A DNA stretch of 15,724 nt from Methylopumilus sp003533095 (GCA_963977845.1 CAXBPZ010000023.1:1-15724), one strand, 5' to 3'. Positions 1-7,872 are shown, counted from the first letter of the stretch. Numbers and translations are program-made. Notes: generated from the letters alone by a model not told the origin.

Positions 1-22
1 TTCCTGACTATATCCCAATCCT

Positions 23-28
23 AAAGGA
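23..28 (+). promoter_or_regulatory. Shine-Dalgarno site of mltD
   Basis: AAAGGA lies 6 nt before the ATG at 35, a good match and spacing, which fixes the mltD start. The 34 bases ahead of mltD contain stop codons in all frames (for example TAA at 22-24 and 30-32), so an upstream gene could end here, but too little is visible to identify it. Confidence 0.7.
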
Positions 29-34
29 CTAATC

Positions 35-1372
35 ATGAAGAAGCGCAACGTTGTCATACTTCCATTGGCGACTGCTCTTGCTCCAATAGCAACCGCCGCT
101 GTTGCAGCTCCAATTGGCGAGGAACCAACTGCACAATACCAATCTTATGAGGCATTTTCTGCATCCAATAAAGCTGAAATCAATTTATGGCAGCGGATTT
201 TTTCTAGATTTGAAATCAAAGATGAAAATAATTTAAGATCCAAAAAATATGAAGACTGGTATTCGGCTCGCCCTGAGTATGTAGAGAGAATGATGGATCG
301 AAGTCAAAAATATCTTTTTTACGTTGTTGGTGAAGTTGAAAAAAGAGACATGCCATCAGAAATAGCACTTCTTCCTATGATAGAGAGCGCCTATAACCCA
401 ATTGCAAATTCAAGAAGTAAGGCTGTAGGCATTTGGCAATTCATTCCTTCTACAGGAAGGCTTTATGGCTTAAAACAAGACTGGTGGCAAGATAAAAGAC
501 GTAATGTAGTTGATGCAACAAATGCTGCTCTTGATTATCTTCAAAAACTTCATGCATTATTTGGTACATGGGATCTTGCTCTGGCTGCTTACAATGCTGG
601 AGAAGGAACAGTAAGCCGCGCTATAGCCAGAAATAAAGCGAAGGGCCTACCAACTGATTATGCACATCTAAAACTTCCAGCTGAAACTAAGGACTACGTT
701 CCAAAACTTCAGGCAATTAAAAATATTGTTTCTAACCCTAATCATTATGGCCTCTATATAGACCCCATTCCAAATAAACCTTATTTCACTTATGTTGATG
801 CCCCTGCAGTGATAGATGCTGATCTTGCTGCAAATCTTGCTGAAATTTCTTATGACGAGTTTTTGCTTTTAAATTCAGAACATAGAAGGCCTTTAATTCG
901 AACAAATGAAAAAACGCAACAACTTATATTGCCTATAAGTTCAGCTGATACATTTATAAAAAATCTCAGTCAAAATGAAAAGCCTTTAGTTTCATGGAAT
1001 ATATACCAACCAAAACGTAATGAAAAAATTAAAGCTATAGCAAATAAATTTGATATGGAAGAAAGTGACTTAATTAAAGCAAACGACTTAAATCCGCAAA
1101 AAATAATCAAACCTTCAACAATAATATTAGTAGCTAAAAAAGAAGGAGAAGAAACAAATGCGAATCAAGATATTAGTGAATCAAAAATTCAAAAAGACAG
1201 CAAATCAGAAGATTCAGCAAAGCCAAATAAGTACAAAGTTAAGCCCGGCGATACACTAACTAAAATATCAAAAAAATATGGGATATCGATTGATGAATTA
1301 AAAGATATCAATCAAATTACATCTTCAGACATTCAAATTGGGTCTATCCTTCGCTTTCAGAGAAATAATTAA
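35..1372 (+). CDS. mltD: Membrane-bound/periplasmic lytic murein transglycosylase D with LysM
   Basis: This enzyme cleaves the MurNAc-GlcNAc bond of peptidoglycan in the periplasm, forming 1,6-anhydro-muropeptides. The 445-residue protein starts with an export signal (about residues 1-24, ending in an Ala-Val-Ala cleavage site) and shows no lipobox, unlike the E. coli MltD lipoprotein. The SLT domain spans about 105-235. It has the catalytic Glu117 in the PMIESAYNP motif, GIWQF at 132-136 and YNAGEG at 186-191. A degenerate LysM-like segment lies at about 319-366. A clear C-terminal LysM (399-442, YKVKPGDTLTKISKKYGIS) would bind glycan strands, and a lysine/serine-rich linker (370-398) separates the two. 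The TAA stop shares one base with the next gene's ATG, so translation is probably coupled. Family assignment is firm; the symbol rests on the SLT plus LysM layout. Confidence 0.93.
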   Translation: MKKRNVVILPLATALAPIATAAVAAPIGEEPTAQYQSYEAFSASNKAEINLWQRIFSRFEIKDENNLRSKKYEDWYSARPEYVERMMDRSQKYLFYVVGEVEKRDMPSEIALLPMIESAYNPIANSRSKAVGIWQFIPSTGRLYGLKQDWWQDKRRNVVDATNAALDYLQKLHALFGTWDLALAAYNAGEGTVSRAIARNKAKGLPTDYAHLKLPAETKDYVPKLQAIKNIVSNPNHYGLYIDPIPNKPYFTYVDAPAVIDADLAANLAEISYDEFLLLNSEHRRPLIRTNEKTQQLILPISSADTFIKNLSQNEKPLVSWNIYQPKRNEKIKAIANKFDMEESDLIKANDLNPQKIIKPSTIILVAKKEGEETNANQDISESKIQKDSKSEDSAKPNKYKVKPGDTLTKISKKYGISIDELKDINQITSSDIQIGSILRFQRNN

Positions 1373-3021
1373 TGCGGAATTATATGCATATCAGATATTT
1401 ATTCATTTTAGTATTTCTGTTATTTTGCCTAGTCGCATGTAGTGATAAAAAAGAAAGTGTGTATAACTACGAAGGCACTTTTACTAGCGAAAAAGGCGGA
1501 ACTCTGATTGATGCAATGTCAGGAGAGCCAAGCAATCTTATTTCAATGATCGCTGGGGATTCAGCTTCATCTGCTATATCAGGAAACATATTTAATAAAC
1601 TTATTAAATATGACAAAAATTTAGAATTAGCCCCTGAATTAGCCAGTCAATGGATAATTTCTAACGACCAAAAAACAATTACTTTTTATTTAAAAAGAAA
1701 TCTTAAATGGGCTGATGGTCATGATCTAACAAGCGATGATGTTCTTTTTACGTGGAAACTTGTCACAGATGAAAAAACAAGAACCCCTTACGGCTCGGAC
1801 TATAAGCTAGTTGATAAAGCTGAAGCTCTCGATCCTTACACATTTCGAGTAAATTATAAAAAAGCTTACGCCCCTGCTTTAGATAGTTGGGCATCACTTC
1901 AAATACTGCCAAAGCATATCCTTAAAGATGAAGATATCAATCACACTTTTTTTTCAAGAAAACCTACTGGTTCTAGTTACTATAAATTAACACAATGGAT
2001 AAATGGTGAAAAATTATCTTTGGAGGCCAGTCCCTCATCCGTGATGGGTGAGCCTAATATAAATCAACTCACTTCAAGATTCATCCCTGATACATCCTCT
2101 CAATTTTTAGAATTAATTGCTGACAACATTGATCTTATGAATATTAATCCTATTCAATTTGCTCGCGTCATACCCTCCAGGCCTGATCTAAAAAATAAAT
2201 TAGCGCTTTATAAAGAACTCGGGAATAGTTATACCTATCTTGGCTTTAATTTAAAACATAGCCCATTTAATGATATTAGAGTAAGGCAAGCAATTAACTA
2301 TGCCCTTGATAAACAAGAAGTCATAGATGGTGTACTGTTAGGTCTCGGGGAGCCTATTGCATCTCCTTATAAGCCGGGAACACGATGGAGTGATCAAAAT
2401 CTTCACCCCTACTCTTATGATAAAAATCAAGCCCTTAAATTACTTCATGAAGCTGGCTTTAATGATTCGAATCATGATGGCATTCTAGAAAAAGATGGAA
2501 AACCTTTTTCATTTGAAATTCTCACTAATCAAAACAAACAAAGAGAGATGACTGCAGTTCTTATTCAAAGAAGACTGAAGGATGTTGGTATCGATGTAAA
2601 AATAAGAGTCATTGAATGGGCAAGCTTTGTAAATCAATTTATTAAAACTGGTGATTTTGATGCAGTAATTCTTGGCTGGAGCCTATCACTGGATCCTGAT
2701 CAATATAATATATGGCATTCTTCACAACAAAAACCTGGGCAATTTAATTTTATTGGATATAACAATAAGGATGTTGATCAACTCCTTGAAGCAGGTCGCA
2801 CCGAACTGAATCCTGATAAGCGCGAAAAAATTTACCATGCCTTTTCAAAAATTTTACTGAATGATAGTCCTGTAGTTTATCTTTATGCTGGATATGGATT
2901 AACTGCTATGAATAAACGTATCAAAGGTATTGACTCCCCTGCACCGCCAGCAGGAATTTCATATAATTCATATGAATGGTTTATTCCTTCAACTTTGAGA
3001 AGAAATGAAATAACTCCCTAA
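1372..3021 (+). CDS. ABC transporter substrate-binding lipoprotein, family 5 (peptide/oligopeptide type)
   Basis: This is the extracytoplasmic solute receptor of a Dpp/Opp-type importer. The signal peptide ends in a lipobox, Leu20-Val-Ala-Cys23, so the mature protein should be lipid-anchored at Cys23. The SBP_bac_5 fold is recognisable from LAPELASQWIIS (about 86-97), the LKWADGHDLTSDDVLFTWKLV stretch (111-131), and the later YNNKDVDQLLEAGRTELNPDKREKIY block. At 549 residues it has normal length. The start is uncertain: ATG 1372 overlaps the mltD stop, while ATG 1384 (residue 5) has GGA 5 nt upstream; either leaves a valid signal. Two cognate permeases follow directly. Substrate cannot be read from the sequence; peptides, muropeptides or other oligomers are all possible. 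Confidence 0.88.
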   Translation: MRNYMHIRYLFILVFLLFCLVACSDKKESVYNYEGTFTSEKGGTLIDAMSGEPSNLISMIAGDSASSAISGNIFNKLIKYDKNLELAPELASQWIISNDQKTITFYLKRNLKWADGHDLTSDDVLFTWKLVTDEKTRTPYGSDYKLVDKAEALDPYTFRVNYKKAYAPALDSWASLQILPKHILKDEDINHTFFSRKPTGSSYYKLTQWINGEKLSLEASPSSVMGEPNINQLTSRFIPDTSSQFLELIADNIDLMNINPIQFARVIPSRPDLKNKLALYKELGNSYTYLGFNLKHSPFNDIRVRQAINYALDKQEVIDGVLLGLGEPIASPYKPGTRWSDQNLHPYSYDKNQALKLLHEAGFNDSNHDGILEKDGKPFSFEILTNQNKQREMTAVLIQRRLKDVGIDVKIRVIEWASFVNQFIKTGDFDAVILGWSLSLDPDQYNIWHSSQQKPGQFNFIGYNNKDVDQLLEAGRTELNPDKREKIYHAFSKILLNDSPVVYLYAGYGLTAMNKRIKGIDSPAPPAGISYNSYEWFIPSTLRRNEITP

Positions 3022-3022
3022 A

Positions 3023-4042
3023 ATGCTTAATTATTTAATTAAACGTTTGTTATGGATGATTCCGATGTTAATTGGAATTAGCCTTATTTCTTTTTTTATT
3101 ATGCATTTAGCACCTGGTGATATTACAGCATCAGAATCATCTTTCAACCCCAAAGCTTCTGAGGAATCTCGTCAAAAATTAAGAGCTCTTTATAACTTAG
3201 ACAAACCATTGATGACACAATATAGTTTATGGTTAAAACGTATAGTCAAATTAGACTTTGGTAATTCTTTTGCATCACATCAACGTCCTGTTTTATGGGA
3301 AACTAAAGATGCTAAAGGCAACATTACTAGAGGAATGATTCAAGATGCATTGCCTGTAACACTGATGATAAATTTAATAGGCCTACTTATCATCTTTGCC
3401 CTATCAATTTTTTTAGGTGTTGTTTCAGCGGTAAATCAAAACCGATGGCCAGACAGACTTATTACCATCATTGTATTTGTAGGATTTGCTATACCTGGTT
3501 TTTGGTTGGCACTATTATTAATGTATTGGACTGGTGTAAGTCACTCATGGTTGCCTATCTCAGGACTTCATAGCGCGGGCTTTGAAAAGATGAGTCACAT
3601 AGCACAATATGCAGATTTGCTTAAACATCTTATATTGCCTGTTTCTATTTCAAGCTTAGGTGGACTCGCAAGTATTTCTCTTTATGTGAGAAATGGAATG
3701 CTTGATATACTTCAACAAGACTTTATTACAACCGCTCGTGCAAAAGGTTTGCCAGAAAATAAAGTTATTTATGGGCATGCACTAAGAAATACGCTTCTTC
3801 CCCTTATCACTATTATAGGATTATCAATTCCAGGATTAATCGGTGGTTCTGTTATTGGAGAATCTATTTTTGCAATTTCTGGTATGGGTAAATTATTTTT
3901 TGATGCTGTTTTAATGAGAGACTTTCCAGTAGTAATGGGAATTCTTACTATAGGATCTGTTTTAACATTATTTGGCAATTTAATCGCGGACATTGGCTAT
4001 GCCTGGGCAGATCCAAGAATTAGACGAGGCATTTCAAATTGA
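3023..4042 (+). CDS. ABC transporter permease, DppB/OppB type
   Basis: This is one of the two membrane subunits of the peptide-type importer. It has 339 residues with an N-terminal membrane segment (about 9-30), a long periplasmic region, then five further segments (about 112-135, 146-170, 203-222, 258-280, 302-324). The cytoplasmic EAA coupling loop is clear at about 236-260 (TARAKGLPENKVIYGHALRNTLLP); it is the surface that docks onto an ATPase. The N-terminal MLNYLIKRLLWMIPMLIGIS is typical of DppB homologues. The ATG sits one base after the stop of the binding-protein gene and has no convincing Shine-Dalgarno site, so it probably depends on translational coupling. It overlaps the next permease by 4 nt. 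Confidence 0.9.
   Translation: MLNYLIKRLLWMIPMLIGISLISFFIMHLAPGDITASESSFNPKASEESRQKLRALYNLDKPLMTQYSLWLKRIVKLDFGNSFASHQRPVLWETKDAKGNITRGMIQDALPVTLMINLIGLLIIFALSIFLGVVSAVNQNRWPDRLITIIVFVGFAIPGFWLALLLMYWTGVSHSWLPISGLHSAGFEKMSHIAQYADLLKHLILPVSISSLGGLASISLYVRNGMLDILQQDFITTARAKGLPENKVIYGHALRNTLLPLITIIGLSIPGLIGGSVIGESIFAISGMGKLFFDAVLMRDFPVVMGILTIGSVLTLFGNLIADIGYAWADPRIRRGISN
4026..4029 (+). promoter_or_regulatory. Shine-Dalgarno site supporting a TTG start
   Basis: GAGG lies 9 nt ahead of the TTG at 4039. The next in-frame Met is near residue 53, past the first membrane segment, so this site and the overlapping TTGA junction decide the start of the second permease. Confidence 0.6.
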
Positions 4043-4866
4043 AAAATCTCAGACAAAATCCTCTAGCCTTAAGTGGCCTTCTTATTATTATTACTGTGCT
4101 TTTTGTTGCAATTTTTGCTTCATGGTTATCACCTTACGATCCTAATTACATTGATATTCAATCAATACTCCTACCCCCTTCTCACTCACATTTTATGGGT
4201 ACTGATGGATTAGGAAGAGATGTCTTTTCTCGCATGTTATATGGATCAAGAATTTCACTTCTTGTAGGATTTGTCGCCGTTGGGATTGCTACATTAATTG
4301 GTACATTTTTAGGAGCTATTGCAGGTTTTTATCGAGGTTATATCGATTCAATTATCATGCGCTTTGTAGATATTATGTTATCCATCCCTACTTTTTTTCT
4401 TATTCTTGCTGTGATTGCTTTTTTAACACCCTCCATTTGGAACATCATGATTGTGATTGGATTCACATCTTGGATGGGAGTAACTCGTCTTGTGCGAGCA
4501 GAATTTTTAAGTCTTAGAAATAGAGAGTTCATATTGGCTGCCGAAGCCATGGGGGCTTCGGATTTCAGGCTTATCTACAAACACCTCCTACCAAATAGCT
4601 TAACACCTATTATCGTAAGTTCTGTTTTAGGTATTGCAAGTGCAGTTTTAACTGAGTCTGGATTAAGTTTTCTCGGGCTCGGCGTTCAAGCACCGCAGTC
4701 CTCATGGGGCAATATTCTAACTGACGGCAAAGAATATATTCAATTTGCATGGTGGTTATCATTATTTCCAGGGCTCGCTATTTTGATTACCGTCCTAGGT
4801 TATAATTTACTCGGTGAAGGATTGAGAGATTTACTTGATCCTAAAAATAAGAATCTAAAAAAATAA
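4039..4866 (+). CDS. ABC transporter permease, DppC/OppC type
   Basis: This is the partner of the preceding permease. The 275-residue protein begins with the short cytoplasmic LRQNPLALSGL lead and first membrane segment (about 11-30) typical of DppC. The periplasmic HFMGTDGLGRDVFSRMLYGSRISL motif (51-74) is a hallmark of OppC/DppC proteins. The EAA loop lies at about 167-186 (LAAEAMGASDFRLIYKHLLPN), and the protein ends in LLGEGLRDLLDPK. The start is TTG, overlapping the TGA stop of the upstream permease as TTGA; no ATG is available that would keep the first membrane helix. It is followed 11 nt later by fabI, not by the DppD/DppF-type ATPases often found after this gene. The ATPase must therefore be encoded elsewhere if the system works. 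Confidence 0.9.
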   Translation: MKNLRQNPLALSGLLIIITVLFVAIFASWLSPYDPNYIDIQSILLPPSHSHFMGTDGLGRDVFSRMLYGSRISLLVGFVAVGIATLIGTFLGAIAGFYRGYIDSIIMRFVDIMLSIPTFFLILAVIAFLTPSIWNIMIVIGFTSWMGVTRLVRAEFLSLRNREFILAAEAMGASDFRLIYKHLLPNSLTPIIVSSVLGIASAVLTESGLSFLGLGVQAPQSSWGNILTDGKEYIQFAWWLSLFPGLAILITVLGYNLLGEGLRDLLDPKNKNLKK

Positions 4867-4877
4867 AGGGATGCGAT

Positions 4878-5660
4878 ATGGGGTTTTTGACAGGTAAACG
4901 AGTTTTAATTCTAGGTTTATTAAGTGATCGATCGATTGCCTATGGCATTGCTTCAGCCATGAAACGAGAAGGTGCTGAATTAGCTTTTACCTATCAGATG
5001 GAAAAACACGATGAACGAGTTAAAAAACTTGCTCAAGATTTTAATTCAAGCATTGTATTACCTTGCGATGTATCGAGTGATGAGCAAATCGACAACTTAT
5101 TCCCACTTTTAAAAAAATATTGGGATAAGCTAGATGTGATTGTTCATTCAGTAGCTTTTGTTACAAAAGAAGCTTTAAAAGGAGACTTTGTTGAAGCTAC
5201 AACACGTGAAAATTTCAGAATAGCTCATGATATAAGTTCATATAGCTTTACAGCATTAGCAAAAGCTGCTTTGCCTATGCTAAGTGAGCATGCAAGCCTA
5301 CTTACATTAAGTTACTTAGGCGCTGAAAGAACGATGCCAAACTATAATGTTATGGGGCTCGCAAAAGCAAGTTTAGAAGCAAACGTCAGATATATGGCTC
5401 AAAGCTTGGGGCCAAAAGGTATCAGAGTTAATGCCGTTTCAGCAGGTCCTATCAAAACACTTGCAGCATCTGGCATTGCAGACTTTGATCGCATGATAGG
5501 GTTTAATGAAAAACATGCTGCTTTAAGGCGGAATGTTACGATAGAAGAAGTTGGAAACGCTGCAGCATTCTTATGTAGCGACCTTGCATCAGGCATTACA
5601 GGTGAAATTACATACGTAGATGGAGGTATGAATATTACCGCTGCAGGTTCAATCGATTAA
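4878..5660 (+). CDS. fabI: Enoyl-[acyl-carrier-protein] reductase (NADH)
   Basis: FabI reduces trans-2-enoyl-ACP to acyl-ACP, the last step of each fatty-acid elongation cycle, in the cytosol. The 260 residues match E. coli FabI (262 aa) almost without gaps. The catalytic Tyr146, Tyr156 and Lys163 fall at the E. coli positions inside LSYLGAERTMPNYNVMGLAKASLEANVRYM. The nucleotide-binding start is GKRVLILGLLSDRSIAYGIA, and VRVNA/SAGPIKTLAASGI follows. Residue 93 is Ala where E. coli has Gly, the site linked to triclosan and diazaborine resistance there. AAAGGG at 4865-4870 is 7 nt before the ATG. It is the last gene of the mltD operon, and its stop overlaps the stop of ppiD on the other strand. 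Confidence 0.97.
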   Translation: MGFLTGKRVLILGLLSDRSIAYGIASAMKREGAELAFTYQMEKHDERVKKLAQDFNSSIVLPCDVSSDEQIDNLFPLLKKYWDKLDVIVHSVAFVTKEALKGDFVEATTRENFRIAHDISSYSFTALAKAALPMLSEHASLLTLSYLGAERTMPNYNVMGLAKASLEANVRYMAQSLGPKGIRVNAVSAGPIKTLAASGIADFDRMIGFNEKHAALRRNVTIEEVGNAAAFLCSDLASGITGEITYVDGGMNITAAGSID

Positions 5661-7552
5661 TTCTTTTGTCTTGTTTCAAAGAATTTTTGATTAACTGAAA
5701 CACTCGCCTTTGCTTTTAATCCCTTGAGATAAGCGCTTAAATATTCAGCAGTTAATGCTTCCGAGTAATCAGAAGCAAATGCTTTTTTATTTTCTTCATT
5801 ATTATCACTTGGAAACGCTACTTTATTCACTTTAACAATAACGTACCCATTGTTACCATCAAAAAAACCACTATAACTAGGAAGCTTATCTGTGGGCATT
5901 TTATAAGCGTGATTAATAACAGCCTCGCTTAAACCTTTACTATTCTTTCGATCAACTAGAACTGCTGGCTGCCAATCAATTTTGTGCGAAGTGTCACTAA
6001 TATTTTTTAATGCGGCCTCACCTTCACTAGCCACTGCTTTTTTTGCCGCTTCGAATTTTAAGTAATCCTCGATATTCTTTTTGACCTCGGCAAAAGGTTT
6101 GGTAGATTGTGCTTTGTAATCTACAACTCGTGCAGAAATTAAATTATTTGGAGTTACTTCAATTGCTTCAGTATTTCGATGATCTTTGATAGATTCTTTT
6201 GCGTATAAAGCATTCATCAATGTTTCATTTTTGAAAAATTTATCTGAATCATTTCGGCTAATCCAATCAGTTTTTTGAATGGGTAGATTGAATTTTTTCG
6301 AAACAGCATCAAGGCTAGATGATTGTTCATAAACTTTATTACTAAACTCTTCGGCAAGGGCTGCAAATTTTTCCTGCCCTTTTTGGTATATTAATTCGGC
6401 TTTTATTTGTGGTTTCAAAGCATCAAAACCACCCCCTTCGCCAATAATCTTAGTGAGTTTAATAATATGGTAACCAAAATCAGATTCTACAATATTACTA
6501 ATCTCATTCACTTTCATTGAGAAAACAGCATCATCAAATGGCTTAACCATCATGCCGCGTCCAAATACACCTAATTCCCCACCCTTTTTAGCAGATTCTG
6601 GGTCTTGTGAATATTTCGTTGCTAACTCTTCAAATTGTTTGGGATTCTTTCGAATCTGACTCAAAATATCTTCAGCCTTTGCTTTAGCTTTGGCTTTTTC
6701 TGCAGGCGCAGCATTTTTAGAAGCTGCTATTAAAATATGGCTTGCTTCTCTTTGTTGTTGATTTTGATATTTATCTGAATTTGCTTTATAGAAAGCTTTT
6801 ATTTCGTCATCTGTCACATTGATAGTGGGAAGAATACCAGCTAATGAAAATACAACAAACTCAGCTTTTACTTGTTCAGGCGCTAAAAACTTAGATTTGT
6901 TTTGATCATAAAAAGCTTGCATGTCTTTTTCAGCAATGTTTGCTTTCGTCATATATTCTTTAATTCTATATTCAGCAACACTTACCTCTCTTTGTTGTGA
7001 TGTTGCTTTCAAAGTCTCTGTTAAATTATTTGGTGGGATAAATGTAAGTTTTTGAAGTCCATCTCGCACCTGCTGAATAAGCAGGTCATTTCTTACACTT
7101 TCTTCAAATTTCTTTGGAGTAAGTTGATTATTTTGCAAAACTTTGTCATAAATCTCTTGTGAAAATTTTCCTTCTTTTTGAAACTCAGGCATTCCAATAA
7201 TATATTGGCTTAATTGTTGATCGGTAATTTTAAATTTAGTTTTTTTAATATCATCATTCACTAATTGCTTGGAAATTAAGCCATCGACAACTGACTCTTT
7301 AAATTCGAATGAGTCAAACATTGTAGGATCAACTTTTTTTCCTTCACTCATCATACGATTACGAACATTTTCTATCGCACGATTGTATTCTGGTAGCGCA
7401 ATTTTGTAGCCATTAACTTTAGCAATACTTAAATTGTTTCCAGCTTGATTTAGATATGAGTCAATTCCAAACAATGCAAAAGGAATAAGAATGAGCGCCA
7501 AAATAACTTGTGCAGCTTTAGTTTGAGCGTAACTTCTAAATTTTTCTAACAT
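5657..7552 (-). CDS. ppiD: Periplasmic folding chaperone / SurA-PpiD-type peptidyl-prolyl isomerase
   Basis: PpiD is an inner-membrane-anchored chaperone that helps newly exported proteins fold near the Sec translocon. From the chosen ATG (7552) the protein has 631 residues. It has a short cytoplasmic lead, one membrane helix (about 13-30), a SurA_N-like chaperone region (about 45-200), one parvulin domain (about 269-368, REASHILI to FGYHIIKL) and a C-terminal region. The parvulin keeps His272, His362 and the GGELGVFGRGMM core, suggesting an active isomerase, whereas the E. coli PpiD domain is considered inactive. The open frame extends upstream to a TTG at 7600. ATG 7552 is preferred because AGGA stands 8 nt before it and MLEKFRSYAQTKA is the usual family start. 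The gene is downstream of tRNA-Asp and a terminator, and converges with fabI. Confidence 0.93.
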   Translation of the reverse strand: MLEKFRSYAQTKAAQVILALILIPFALFGIDSYLNQAGNNLSIAKVNGYKIALPEYNRAIENVRNRMMSEGKKVDPTMFDSFEFKESVVDGLISKQLVNDDIKKTKFKITDQQLSQYIIGMPEFQKEGKFSQEIYDKVLQNNQLTPKKFEESVRNDLLIQQVRDGLQKLTFIPPNNLTETLKATSQQREVSVAEYRIKEYMTKANIAEKDMQAFYDQNKSKFLAPEQVKAEFVVFSLAGILPTINVTDDEIKAFYKANSDKYQNQQQREASHILIAASKNAAPAEKAKAKAKAEDILSQIRKNPKQFEELATKYSQDPESAKKGGELGVFGRGMMVKPFDDAVFSMKVNEISNIVESDFGYHIIKLTKIIGEGGGFDALKPQIKAELIYQKGQEKFAALAEEFSNKVYEQSSSLDAVSKKFNLPIQKTDWISRNDSDKFFKNETLMNALYAKESIKDHRNTEAIEVTPNNLISARVVDYKAQSTKPFAEVKKNIEDYLKFEAAKKAVASEGEAALKNISDTSHKIDWQPAVLVDRKNSKGLSEAVINHAYKMPTDKLPSYSGFFDGNNGYVIVKVNKVAFPSDNNEENKKAFASDYSEALTAEYLSAYLKGLKAKASVSVNQKFFETRQKN

Positions 7553-7560
7553 TGAATTTA

Positions 7561-7564
7561 TCCT
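7561..7564 (-). promoter_or_regulatory. Shine-Dalgarno site of ppiD
   Basis: On the minus strand AGGA (in ATTAGGATAAATTC) lies 8 nt before ATG 7552. The upstream TTG at 7600 has no comparable site. This decides the shorter, 631-residue PpiD start. Confidence 0.65.
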
Positions 7565-7623
7565 AATATCATCAATTTTTTTGATTAAAAAAGATGCCAA
7601 AAAGTTCTTACTGAATTAATAAA

Positions 7624-7647
7624 AAGGCGAATCTTTAGATTCGCCTT
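7624..7647 (-). terminator. Rho-independent terminator after tRNA-Asp
   Basis: There is a perfect inverted repeat, AAGGCGAATCT / AGATTCGCCTT (11 bp each, 2 nt between; as RNA about 9 bp with a small loop). On the minus strand it is followed directly by a T-rich run (TTTTTATTAATT). It begins 8 nt after the tRNA-Asp CCA end, so it should end transcription of the lon/tRNA-Val/tRNA-Asp unit. On the plus strand only weak T content follows, so it is best read as minus-strand. It stands between the tRNAs and ppiD, so ppiD probably has its own promoter downstream of it. Confidence 0.85.
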
Positions 7648-7655
7648 AATCATGT

Positions 7656-7732
7656 TGGCGGAGTGGACGGGACTCGAACCCGCGACCCCCGGCGTGACAG
7701 GCCGGTATTCTAACCAACTGAACTACCACTCC
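7656..7732 (-). tRNA. tRNA-Asp (anticodon GUC)
   Basis: The 77-nt cloverleaf is complete. The acceptor stem GGAGTGG pairs with CCACTCC, with discriminator G and an encoded CCA end. The D-loop contains AGTTGGTTAGA, the anticodon loop is CTGTCAC with GTC, and the T-loop is TTCGAGT. It lies 18 nt downstream of tRNA-Val on the same strand and is followed by a strong terminator, so the two are probably processed from one transcript. It reads aspartate codons GAU and GAC. Confidence 0.97.
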
Positions 7733-7750
7733 AAAACTTGTTACTAAAAT

Positions 7751-7826
7751 TGGTGGGTGCTGACGGGGTCGAACCGCCGACATTCGCCTTGTAAGGGCGA
7801 CGCTCTACCAACTGAGCTAAGCACCC
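7751..7826 (-). tRNA. tRNA-Val (anticodon UAC)
   Basis: The 76-nt cloverleaf is complete. The acceptor stem GGGTGCT pairs with AGCACCC, with discriminator A and encoded CCA. The D-arm is AGCTCAGTTGGTAGAGC, the anticodon loop contains TAC, and the T-arm GGCGG/CCGTC has one G-U pair around TTCGACC. It lies 62 nt after the lon stop codon. No confident promoter is visible in that gap, so it may be expressed by read-through from lon or from an unrecognised promoter. It reads valine GUN codons. Confidence 0.97.
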
Positions 7827-7840
7827 ATGCACACTCATTA

Positions 7841-7872
7841 GTAAGGCCGCTATTTTACAACATAGTCCTTAC
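7841..7872 (-). repeat. Imperfect inverted repeat between lon and tRNA-Val
   Basis: The outer arms GTAAGG (7841-7846) and CCTTAC (7867-7872) pair, and the inner arms CTAT (7850-7853) and ATAG (7862-7865) pair with an 8-nt loop and an asymmetric bulge. On the minus strand the sequence after it has no T-run, so it is not a standard terminator. It could be a 3'-end stabilising or processing structure of the lon message, or chance. Confidence 0.35.

Noticed and set aside
7571..7585. ATCAA-TTTTT-TTGAT inverted repeat ahead of ppiD
   Set aside because: Five AT-rich base pairs in a T/A-run region; expected by chance.
7553..7600. N-terminal extension of PpiD from a TTG at 7600
   Set aside because: No ribosome site, sequence unlike the family start, and it ends beside the terminator; ATG 7552 has AGGA at good spacing.
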